DNA of 41,090 nt from Specibacter cremeus. Lineage in GTDB: Bacteria; Actinomycetota; Actinomycetes; Actinomycetales; Micrococcaceae. This document shows positions 16,747 to 23,966 of this stretch, one piece after another. The stretch is from assembly GCF_003946885.1 (NCBI RefSeq), contig NZ_RWKQ01000044.1, positions 1 through 41,090 on the forward strand. Reading direction: 5' to 3'. Every line of letters begins with the position of its first letter. Position 1 is the stretch's first letter. The position numbers and the translations under genes are program-made. The notes under the pieces are model-generated. The model worked only from the letters and a program-made list of their open reading frames with translations. It was not told the DNA's origin and did no database searches.

Positions 16747-16953
16747 CCAGCGTATCGCACGCCGCGGGTGGGACTCTTTCGAGCCGGGCGTGCCGGGTTT
16801 ATACGCCGAATGGGGGTAATGTTGACCGGGGGCCCGATGACCACACCCGCGGCCCGCGCGTCGGAATTTATCGCATGGATCGGTTAATTGTGGCGCAAAG
16901 CGACGCATTTCGTGTCGTATTTCACGGATTTCAAGCAGAATATGCGCACCGTG

Positions 16954-16968
16954 ATATAAACGTTATAT
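16954..16968 (+). promoter_or_regulatory. Palindrome and -10 element over the start of the HTH-MurA gene
   Basis: ATATAAACGTTATAT has perfect 6-bp arms around ACG, and its last two bases are the first two of the ATG at 16967. TATAAA (16955-16960) fits a -10 box, which would place transcription start at or next to the ATG, giving a leaderless mRNA; indeed no Shine-Dalgarno is present. The palindrome is a natural operator for the protein's own XRE domain. Confidence 0.5.
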
Positions 16969-18499
16969 GACTCAACAGGCTGCTGAAACCGTAGGCGTGC
17001 TCGTTCGCGACGCACGGACCGAGAAGGGCTGGACCCAGGGCGAACTCGCCGCCCAGCTCGGCACCAGCCAAAGCGCCGTCGCCCGGATGGAACAGGGCCG
17101 GCAGAACCTGAGCCTGAAAATGATCCAGCGCATGGAATCGCTGCTGGGCACCAGCATCGTCAACGTCGGCGGCGCCCCGAAGAACTCCATGACCCACCTG
17201 CGCGTAGTCGGCGGCCGTGAACTGTCCGGCGCCGTGGAGGTCAACTCCAGCAAGAACGCCGGCGTCGCCCTGCTTTGCGCCAGCCTGCTCAACCGCGGCA
17301 CCACCACGCTGCGCCGGCTGGCCCGCATCGAGGAGGTCAACCGGATCGTCGAGTTGCTGGCCAGCATCGGCGTGCACTGCGAATGGCTCAACGGCAGCGA
17401 CCTGCTCATCCGGCGCCCGGCCCGGCTCAACCTCGCCGCCATGGACGTCGAGGCCGCCAAGCGCACCCGCAGCGTCATCATGCTGCTCGGCCCCCTGCTG
17501 GACGAGGAAGACGCCTACAAGATCCCGTACGCCGGCGGCTGCGACCTGGGCACCCGCACCGTGGAACCGCACATGCAGGCGCTGCGTGAGTTCGGCCTGG
17601 CCGTCACGGCGCACGCGGGCTTCTACCAGGTCCAGGCGCCGGAAGCGGACACCCGGGACCGCACGTTCGTGCTGACCGAGCGCGGCGACACCGTCACGGA
17701 GAACGCCATCATGGCCGCCGCGCTGCGCCCCGGCACCACGACCATCCGCAACGCCAGCCCCAACTACATGGTCCAGGACCTGTGCTTCTACCTGCAGGGG
17801 CTGGGCGTCCAGGTGGAGGGCATCGGCTCCACCACGCTGACCATCCGCGGCAAGTCCCGCATAGACGTCGACATCGAGTACTCGCCGTCCGAGGACCCGA
17901 TTGAGGCCATGAGCCTGATCACCGCCGGCATCGTCACCAAATCCGAGGTCACGATCAAGCGCGTGCCGATCGAGTTCATGGAGATCGAGCTGAAGGTGCT
18001 CGAACAGATGGGCTTCCGCTACCTCAAGTCGGAGGAGTACACGGCCCGCAACGGCCACACCCGGCTTGTGGACATCACGACGCTGCGCTCCGCGTTGAAG
18101 GCCGCGCCGGACAAGATCCACCCCATGCCGTTCCCCGGCCTGAACATCGACAACCTGCCGTTCTTCGCCGTGATCGCCTCCTGCGCCGAGGGCACCACGC
18201 TGATCCACGACTGGGTGTACGAGAACCGCGCCATCTACCTGACCGAGCTGAACCGGCTGGCCGCGAACGTGCGCCTGCTGGACCCGCACCGCATCGACAT
18301 CACCGGCCCCACCGCGTGGCGCGCCGCAGAGATCGGCTGCCCGCCGGCGCTGCGCCCGGCCGCGTGCATCCTGCTGGCCATGCTCGCCGCCAAGGGCACG
18401 TCCGAGCTACGCAACATCTACGTGATCGAGCGCGGCTACGAGGACCTGGCCGAACGGTTGAACAGCCTCGGCGCGGATATCGAATACTTCCAAGACTAA
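16967..18499 (+). CDS. XRE-type HTH fused to MurA-like enolpyruvyl transferase
   Basis: A 510-residue protein. Residues ~8-65 are an XRE/Cro HTH (LVRDARTEKGWTQGELAAQL, SQSAVARMEQGR). Residues ~77-508 are an EPSP-synthase fold of the UDP-GlcNAc enolpyruvyl transferase (MurA) type. MurA active-site features are kept: SSKNAG (Lys96-Asn97), the reactive cysteine in AGGCDLGTR (Cys192), the aspartate in PGLNIDNLPF (Asp395) and a C-terminal VIERGYEDL. So catalysis in peptidoglycan precursor synthesis is plausible, coupled to DNA binding. MurA is normally about 420 residues without an HTH. It may be a second paralogue beside a housekeeping murA outside this window. Confidence 0.88.
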   Translation: MTQQAAETVGVLVRDARTEKGWTQGELAAQLGTSQSAVARMEQGRQNLSLKMIQRMESLLGTSIVNVGGAPKNSMTHLRVVGGRELSGAVEVNSSKNAGVALLCASLLNRGTTTLRRLARIEEVNRIVELLASIGVHCEWLNGSDLLIRRPARLNLAAMDVEAAKRTRSVIMLLGPLLDEEDAYKIPYAGGCDLGTRTVEPHMQALREFGLAVTAHAGFYQVQAPEADTRDRTFVLTERGDTVTENAIMAAALRPGTTTIRNASPNYMVQDLCFYLQGLGVQVEGIGSTTLTIRGKSRIDVDIEYSPSEDPIEAMSLITAGIVTKSEVTIKRVPIEFMEIELKVLEQMGFRYLKSEEYTARNGHTRLVDITTLRSALKAAPDKIHPMPFPGLNIDNLPFFAVIASCAEGTTLIHDWVYENRAIYLTELNRLAANVRLLDPHRIDITGPTAWRAAEIGCPPALRPAACILLAMLAAKGTSELRNIYVIERGYEDLAERLNSLGADIEYFQD

Positions 18500-18509
18500 A
18501 AAGTACGAC

Positions 18510-18661
18510 GGTGGTCGAGCCTGTCAGAGAGACCTGATTTCGACAGGCTCAATCACCGGTGGTCGAGCCTGTCAGAGAGACCTGATTTCGACAGGCTCAA
18601 TCACCGGGCGGGATTTCGACAAGCTCAATCACCGGGCGGGATTTCGACAGGCTCAATCACC
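18510..18661. repeat. Tandem palindromic repeats between convergent genes
   Basis: Two identical 48-nt units (18510-18557 and 18558-18605), each a hairpin with arms GAGCCTGTC and GACAGGCTC and ends GGTGG/CACC. They are followed by two 28-nt half-units (18606-18633, 18634-18661) that keep only the right arm and differ by one base. They fill the gap between the converging HTH-MurA and metZ genes and probably serve as a bidirectional terminator. Confidence 0.85.
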
Positions 18662-18669
18662 GCCGGCGG

Positions 18670-19878
18670 TCAGATCGCGGCGAGGGCCTTCGCCAGATCG
18701 GATCTGAGGTCCTCGAGGTCCTCGAGGCCGACCGAGAGGCGCAGCACGCCGTCGGTCAGGCCGATCGCGGCGCGGCCCTCGGGTCCCATGGCGCGGTGCG
18801 TCGTGGTGGCCGGGTGCGTGATGAGCGACTTCGAATCGCCCAGGTTGTTCGAGATGTCGATGACCGTGAGCGCGTTCAGCAGCGCGAACGCGGCGTCCTT
18901 CGCCGTGCCGGCGCCCGGTTCCAGCTCGAACGTGAGCACCGTGCCGCCGGCCTTCATCTGCGCCTTCGCCAGCTCATACTGCGGGTGGGAGGGCAGCAGC
19001 GGGTACTTGACCCAGCGGACCTGCGGCTGCGCCTCGAGGAACTCGCCGAGGGCCAGCGCGTTGGCTGACGAATGGGCCACGCGGAGCCCCATGGTCTCCA
19101 GGCCCTTCGTCAGCACCCACGCGTTGAACGCGGACAGGGCCGGGCCGGTGTGGCGCATGAGATTCTTGACGGGTCCGTCGATGAACTCCCTGGTGCCCAG
19201 GATGGCGCCGCCGAGCACGCGGCCCTGCCCGTCGATGTGCTTCGTGCCGGAGTACACGATCACGTCGGCGCCGAAGTCGGCGCACTTTTGCAGCAGCGGC
19301 GTGGCGAACACGTTGTCGGCGACGACCGTGGCGCCGGCCGCATGGGCCAGGTCGCACACGGCGCGGATGTCCACGATCTCCTGCATCGGGTTGGACGGGG
19401 ATTCGAAGAACACGGCCGTCGTCGGCACGGACAGGGCCTCGCGCCACTGGTCCAGGTCCGGGCCGTCCACGAACACGGTCTCCACCCCCCAACGGGGGAG
19501 CAGCTCGTTGAGGATCACGAAGCACGATCCGAACAGCGACCGGGACGCGACGACGCGATCCCCGGCGGCCAGCAGCGCGCCCAGCGCCGTGAACACGGCG
19601 GACATGCCGGACGCCGTGGCGAAGCACGCCTCCGTGCCCTCGAGCAGGCGCAGCCGTTCCTGGAACGTGGCCACGGTCGGGTTCCCGTAGCGCGAGTACA
19701 CGAACCGGTCCACCTCGCCGGTGAAGGCGGCCTCGGCGTGCTCCGCCGATTCGTACACGAAGCCGGAGTTGAGGAACAGGGCCTCGGAGGTCTCCTGGAA
19801 GTTGCTGCGGTCCAGGCCGCCGCGCACCGCCTGGGTGTCGGCGGACCAGGTGGCGGCGTTCTCGTTGAAGCTGCTCAT
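18670..19878 (-). CDS. metZ: O-succinylhomoserine sulfhydrylase
   Basis: A 402-residue PLP enzyme of the Cys/Met metabolism family. The PLP-lysine motif is YSGTKHIDGQGR. FVYSRYGNPTVATFQERL near the N-terminus and SLITHPATTTHRAMG near the C-terminus are typical of MetZ. It makes homocysteine from O-succinylhomoserine and sulfide. The frame is open to 20178, but ATG 19878 (MSSFNENAATW) is the family start and lies 10 nt after the rhodanese stop. It is third in a minus-strand operon under a SAM-IV riboswitch. Cystathionine gamma-synthase is a less likely alternative. Confidence 0.9.
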   Translation of the reverse strand: MSSFNENAATWSADTQAVRGGLDRSNFQETSEALFLNSGFVYESAEHAEAAFTGEVDRFVYSRYGNPTVATFQERLRLLEGTEACFATASGMSAVFTALGALLAAGDRVVASRSLFGSCFVILNELLPRWGVETVFVDGPDLDQWREALSVPTTAVFFESPSNPMQEIVDIRAVCDLAHAAGATVVADNVFATPLLQKCADFGADVIVYSGTKHIDGQGRVLGGAILGTREFIDGPVKNLMRHTGPALSAFNAWVLTKGLETMGLRVAHSSANALALGEFLEAQPQVRWVKYPLLPSHPQYELAKAQMKAGGTVLTFELEPGAGTAKDAAFALLNALTVIDISNNLGDSKSLITHPATTTHRAMGPEGRAAIGLTDGVLRLSVGLEDLEDLRSDLAKALAAI

Positions 19879-19888
19879 TGGGTGATAC

Positions 19889-20281
19889 CTACTTCCACGG
19901 GAGCTTGCTGTTCTTCCAACCGTTGACGACCCTGTCGCCATACGCGTCCGGCACGCCCTCGAACCCCTCCAGCACGTTGAACGCGGTGAAGCCGGCGGCC
20001 GTGGCCGCCTCGGCGGCCGCGACGGAGCGGGCGCCGGAACGGCACAGGAGCACGAGCGGCTTGTCGGCGGGAGCGGCGGCCCGCAACGAGGCCAGGAATT
20101 CAGGGTTGGCGGAGCCGTCGGCGAATGTCCACTGGATGAACAGGGGCGCAACGTCCAAGGTGGCGGTGTCCGGGACACCGATGTGCGTCCATTCGCCGGC
20201 GGTGCGCACGTCGACGAGCGTTGCGCCGTCGGCCACCTTGGCCCAGGCCTGGGCGGGGGTCAGATCGCCGGCATAGCTCAT
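19889..20281 (-). CDS. Rhodanese-like sulfurtransferase
   Basis: A 130-residue single rhodanese domain. LVDVRTAGEWTHIGVP is the N-terminal motif and LLCRSGARS holds the active-site cysteine with its phosphate-like loop. WKNSKLPW ends the protein. The start ATG overlaps the stop of the upstream DUF1737 gene. Placed before metZ and under SAM control, it probably supplies or handles sulfane sulfur for homocysteine formation; this role is inferred from context. Confidence 0.88.
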   Translation of the reverse strand: MSYAGDLTPAQAWAKVADGATLVDVRTAGEWTHIGVPDTATLDVAPLFIQWTFADGSANPEFLASLRAAAPADKPLVLLCRSGARSVAAAEAATAAGFTAFNVLEGFEGVPDAYGDRVVNGWKNSKLPWK

Positions 20282-20526
20282 GCGTGGCCCTCGCCGACGT
20301 ACTCGAGTTCCTGGACGGCGTCGGCGACGGCCGCATCCGAGGACGCGACGGCGTGCGGCAGGATGACGGCCTGGCCGCAGATCACGTTCGTGCCGTTGTA
20401 CGTCAGGGCCGGGCTGCCGTGCAGCACGTAGCCGTCCGCCAGTGCGGCGGAAACCCGCTCGCAGAACGACCTGTCGTCGGGGCCGGTGATCATCCGGTAG
20501 GTCAGGGGGGATTCATCAGCGGACAC
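20278..20526 (-). CDS. DUF1737 family small protein
   Basis: An 82-residue protein. TYRMITGPDDRSFCERVSAA, LADGYVLHGSPALTYNG and the AQAVILPH-like tail (CGQAVILPHAV) match DUF1737, a short domain often found next to unrelated enzymes. GTG 20526 is chosen because AAGAGGAG stands 5 nt upstream; the upstream extension of the frame lacks a ribosome binding site. It is the first gene after the SAM-IV riboswitch, in an operon with a rhodanese and metZ. Function is unknown. Confidence 0.78.
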   Translation of the reverse strand: MSADESPLTYRMITGPDDRSFCERVSAALADGYVLHGSPALTYNGTNVICGQAVILPHAVASSDAAVADAVQELEYVGEGHA

Positions 20527-20599
20527 GTGTACTCCTCTTGCGCGTGCGGGGCGGACAAGCGTCAATCGGGGCACAGCTCTCACGGTTCACGTTTGCACG

Positions 20600-20707
20600 C
20601 CCCGGCTGTGGGTAGCCGGGTTGCCGAGTAGTCACCTGAGGCACCCCGCCGGGAAGAGGGTTGCCGACCGGCAAGTCAGGGCTTGGCACCGGCACTCATT
20701 ACTCTGT
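20600..20707 (-). ncRNA. SAM-IV riboswitch
   Basis: Read on the minus strand, the core runs GAGTGCCGGTGCCAAGCCCT, then CTTGCCGGTCGGCAACCCTC, then GGCGGGGTGCCTCAGGTGAC, followed by a GC hairpin (CCCGGCTACCCACAGCCGGG). This is the SAM-IV arrangement of actinobacteria, which shares the SAM-I ligand core but has a different 3' pseudoknot. It lies about 75 nt upstream of the DUF1737-rhodanese-metZ operon, so high S-adenosylmethionine should switch off methionine synthesis. Confidence 0.9.
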
Positions 20708-20826
20708 AGCAAAGGTACACACGTGGGAAGCCGGGTGCTAAACGCGGCGCCCAATATGGCAGAACATGAAGCGGCGCCCCGCGTGGCCGCCGCGGCCGTC
20801 CCGGCGTCGGGTGGCAGGATGGGCCC

Positions 20827-21387
20827 ATGACGAAGCGTGCCGCGCTGGCCGGGATCCGCCTCATCTTCGCCGCCGTCATGTTCATCATCGGGGCGGTCCT
20901 GCTGCTGCGCGGTGCCGAGCTCGGGCCGATGGGCCAGGTGCTGCGCTGTTCATCCGTGGTGTGCATGGCGCTGGTCGGCATCGTGTTCAACACGCTGCTG
21001 CGCGACGTGGACCTGGGCTCGCTGCTGCCCTGGATCAACGTGTTGCTGCACTACGTCATGCCCGTGGTGGTCGTGGCCGACTGGCTGGTCCAGTCCCCGC
21101 CGCGCCCGGTCCGCTTCCGCAATCTCTGGATCGCCGTGCTGATCCCGGTCGCCTACCTGGCCTATTCGCTGGTTCGCGGGGCCGCCATCAACTGGTACCC
21201 GTACCCGTTCCTGAACCCCGGCGCGTCCGGCTACGGGGCCGTGACGGTGACGTGCCTGGGCATCGCCGTGGTGTTCATCGTGGTCAGTGCGGCGCTGGTG
21301 GGCTTGGCCAACCGGTTACGCCCCCTGGTGCGCCGCGTTGCCGGCCACGCCGCCAACTCAGTCGTGACCGAACGACGCCTCCAATAG
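20827..21387 (+). CDS. Pr6Pr family membrane protein
   Basis: A 186-residue protein with about six helices. The pattern IVFNTLLR, LLHYVMPVVVVADWL and NWYPYPFLNPGASGYG is that of the Pr6Pr family of uncharacterised actinobacterial membrane proteins. The start ATG lies at the end of a GC-rich leader with GGCAGGAT upstream. Its last 30 bp overlap the 3' end of the convergent pabC-like gene. Confidence 0.82.
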   Translation: MTKRAALAGIRLIFAAVMFIIGAVLLLRGAELGPMGQVLRCSSVVCMALVGIVFNTLLRDVDLGSLLPWINVLLHYVMPVVVVADWLVQSPPRPVRFRNLWIAVLIPVAYLAYSLVRGAAINWYPYPFLNPGASGYGAVTVTCLGIAVVFIVVSAALVGLANRLRPLVRRVAGHAANSVVTERRLQ

Positions 21388-22287
21388 CGCGGACAGCTCG
21401 TCCGTGAGCGCCCGCCGCACGTCGGCCGTGCCGATCTCGCGGCCGTCGAGCCGGTTCACCGGCGCCAGCAACCGGATGCTGGAGATCAGCCAGACGGCGT
21501 CGGCGTCGAACAGGTCCGCCGGCACCAGCGGCCCGTACCCGAGCTCCCAGCCGGCGGCGCGCGCCGCCGCGAACAGCGCACCCTGCGTGGTGCCGGGCAG
21601 GATGCCGCTGTCCAGCCGCGGCGTGATGAGCCGCTTGACCGGGGTGCCGTCGTCGTCGCTCACGTGCGCCAGCAGGACGGACGACGTCGGTCCCTCCAAC
21701 ACCTGTCCGTCACCGCTGGTGAAGATCACGTCATCGGCGCCCACGCTGTGGGCGTGGCGCAGCGCGGCCATGTTGACGGCGTAGGAGAGCGTTTTGGCGC
21801 CCAGCAGCAGCCAAGGTGCCCGCTCGGCGATGGTGCTGTCGTAGCCGCGGTCCAGCAGGATGACGTCCAGGCCGTGGGCCCGCTGCTCGGCCAGGGCGGG
21901 GGAGACGGCGGACGCCTGCACCCAGGCCGTCGGGCCGGAGCCGTCCTCGGGCCCGCGGGTCAGGATCAGCTTCACGGCGATGCGGGCACCCCCGGGGGTG
22001 CCGGCCCACGCGGCCGGCGCGGCCGCCGCAAAAGCCGCGACCGCCGTCGTGATTGCCCGCCGCCACGCCGCCGGATCCGGGGCGGGCAGGCTCATGCCGC
22101 GGGCCGAGACGGCGAGCCGGGCCAGATGTGCCTCGAGCTTGCGCGGGTGCCCGTCGACGGCCAGCAACGTCTCGAAGACGCCGTCGCCGCGCGTGACGCC
22201 CTGGTCGGTGGCCAGGATGGCGGGGACGCCGGCGTCGGCGAGGCGGCCGTCGGGGCAGGCGGGATCGAGGAACACCAGGACTGTCAT
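21358..22287 (-). CDS. pabC: Class IV aminotransferase-fold aminodeoxychorismate lyase
   Basis: A 309-residue fold-type IV PLP enzyme. TDQGVTRGDGVFETLL is the N-terminal signature, LLLGAKTLSYAVNMAALRHA carries the PLP lysine, and EGPTSSVLL plus GILPGTTQG form the phosphate-binding part. Lyase (PabC) and branched-chain or D-amino acid aminotransferase are the family choices. The PabB homologue 1.7 kb away supports PabC, making 4-aminobenzoate for folate. The frame is open to 22827, but ATG 22287 (MTVLVFLDPA) is the natural start. Confidence 0.85.
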   Translation of the reverse strand: MTVLVFLDPACPDGRLADAGVPAILATDQGVTRGDGVFETLLAVDGHPRKLEAHLARLAVSARGMSLPAPDPAAWRRAITTAVAAFAAAAPAAWAGTPGGARIAVKLILTRGPEDGSGPTAWVQASAVSPALAEQRAHGLDVILLDRGYDSTIAERAPWLLLGAKTLSYAVNMAALRHAHSVGADDVIFTSGDGQVLEGPTSSVLLAHVSDDDGTPVKRLITPRLDSGILPGTTQGALFAAARAAGWELGYGPLVPADLFDADAVWLISSIRLLAPVNRLDGREIGTADVRRALTDELSALLEASFGHD

Positions 22288-22390
22288 GATTCCCAGCTTA
22301 GTGTGGCCACACCCGTCCCCATGCCCGGGAATCCGGGGCTTGCCGGTAGTCTGGGGGCACATTCGCATCATTGATTCCTGGGAGGACCGC

Positions 22391-23869
22391 TTGCTCTGGA
22401 CGGCCCTGGAGATCCCCACCGGCTCGGCGCTGCTGTCGGCGATCATCCTGCTCGTGGATCTCGCCATCCGCCTGGCCATGCTGGGCATTGTCCCCGGCAA
22501 CCGGCGACCCACCACGGCCATGGCCTGGCTGTTGCTCATCTTCTTCCTGCCGTTCGTCGGCTTCCTGCTGTTCCTGATGTTCGGCAACTTCCGGCTCTCC
22601 CGCCGGCGCCGCGAAACCCAGGCCGCCATCAACGCCAGGGTCGTGGCGGGAACGCGCGAGATCGCCGCCCAGGTGCCGCCGTACGACGGGCCCGAATGGA
22701 TCAACTCGGCCGTGGAACTGAACCGCGAGTTGGGCTCGTTCCCGGCACTCGGCGCCAACACGGTGGAACTCATCGAGGGGTACCAGGACTCGCTGGACGC
22801 CATGGCCGCGGAGATCCGCAACGCCAAGTACTACGTCAACGCCGAGTTCTACATCATGAGCGTGGACGATTCCACGGAGAAGCTGTTCCGCGAACTCGAG
22901 GCCGCGGCCGATCGCGGCGTGCGCGTGCGCGTGCTGTTCGACCACATCGGCTCGCTGCGCGTGCCCGGCTACCGGGAGCTGGTCCGCCGGCTCAAGGCCA
23001 GCAAGATGGAATGGCGGCGCATGCTGCCGCTGCTGCCCGTCAAGGGCCAGTGGCGCCGGCCGGACCTACGCAACCACCGCAAGATCCTGGTGGTCGACGG
23101 CCATGTCGGCTTCACCGGTTCGCAGAACCTGATCGAACCGTTCTACCGGAAGCCGAACAACAAGAAGGCCGGGCGCGAATGGGTGGAGCTGATGATTCGG
23201 CTCGAGGGTCCCATCGTCGGCACGCTGAACGTCCTGTTCGCCACCGACTGGTCGTCCGAGACGGAGGAGACGCTCTCCCGCCAGCTGGACACCGAGCAGT
23301 GGGACACGTTCACCGGCGGCGTGCTGTGCCAGGTGGTGCCCAGCGGCCCCGGGTTCGTCACCGAGAACAACCTGCGCCTGTTCAACACGCTGCTGTACTC
23401 CGCGCAGCACACGATCACCATCTCCAGCCCGTACTTCGTGCCCGACGATTCGCTGCTGTACGCCATCACGACGGCCGCCCAGCGCGGTGTCCGGGTGGAG
23501 TTGTTCGTCTCCGAGGCCGGCGACCAGTTCCTGGTCCACCACGCCCAGCGGTCGTACTACGAGGCGCTGCTGCGGGCCGGGGTGCGGATCTTCCTGTATC
23601 CGAAGCCGCTGGTGCTGCACGCCAAGCACTTCACCGTGGACGACGACGTGGCCATCATCGGCTCGTCCAACATGGACATGCGCAGCTTCTCGCTGAACCT
23701 CGAGGTCACCGTCATGATGATCGACAAGGGCGTGGTGGACCAGATGCACGTGGTCGAGGAACACTACCGCGACGTCTCGCGCGAACTGCTGCTGGACGAA
23801 TGGGTGAACCGCCCCGTCCTGGCCCGCTGGGTCGACAACGTCGCCCGGCTCACGGCCACGCTCCAATGA
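22391..23869 (+). CDS. cls: Cardiolipin synthase (phospholipase D family)
   Basis: A 492-residue membrane enzyme: two N-terminal helices (ALLSAIILLVDLAIRLAMLG, MAWLLLIFFLPFVGFLLFLM) and two PLD catalytic motifs, HRKILVVDG (His229) and HAKHFTVDD (His410), each followed by a GSSN/GSQN glycine-serine box. It joins phosphatidyl groups to make cardiolipin. TTG 22391 is chosen as start because GGGAGGA lies 4 nt upstream and no ATG or GTG exists near the first helix. It converges on the pabB gene across a repeat block. Confidence 0.9.
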   Translation: MLWTALEIPTGSALLSAIILLVDLAIRLAMLGIVPGNRRPTTAMAWLLLIFFLPFVGFLLFLMFGNFRLSRRRRETQAAINARVVAGTREIAAQVPPYDGPEWINSAVELNRELGSFPALGANTVELIEGYQDSLDAMAAEIRNAKYYVNAEFYIMSVDDSTEKLFRELEAAADRGVRVRVLFDHIGSLRVPGYRELVRRLKASKMEWRRMLPLLPVKGQWRRPDLRNHRKILVVDGHVGFTGSQNLIEPFYRKPNNKKAGREWVELMIRLEGPIVGTLNVLFATDWSSETEETLSRQLDTEQWDTFTGGVLCQVVPSGPGFVTENNLRLFNTLLYSAQHTITISSPYFVPDDSLLYAITTAAQRGVRVELFVSEAGDQFLVHHAQRSYYEALLRAGVRIFLYPKPLVLHAKHFTVDDDVAIIGSSNMDMRSFSLNLEVTVMMIDKGVVDQMHVVEEHYRDVSRELLLDEWVNRPVLARWVDNVARLTATLQ

Positions 23870-23871
23870 CC

Positions 23872-23966
23872 GGGTCTCGACAAGCTCGACCACCGGTGGT
23901 CGAGCTTGGGCCCACGGCCGCGAGGGGCCCCGCCCGAGCTTGCGAGGGTGGGGAGCGGCTGGGGAG
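23872..23966. repeat. Palindromic repeat block in a convergent intergenic region
   Basis: 23872-23894 and 23895-23910 form a back-to-back inverted pair (...GCTCGACCACC / GGTGGTCGAGC...). 23895-23966 is the second copy of the 72-nt block at 7415-7486, differing at two positions. One change (C to T) turns a G-C stem pair into G-U in a plus-strand transcript. As in the first copy, it ends exactly at the stop codon of a minus-strand gene, between converging genes. Confidence 0.82.

Noticed and set aside
18510-18661. Possible CRISPR array
   Set aside because: The 48-nt units are directly adjacent with no variable spacers, are internally palindromic, and belong to a repeat family spread singly over the window. 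No cas genes are present.
20600-20707. SAM-I (S-box) riboswitch
   Set aside because: The ligand-core strands are shared, but the segment order and the 3' GC hairpin fit SAM-IV, which is the actinobacterial class.
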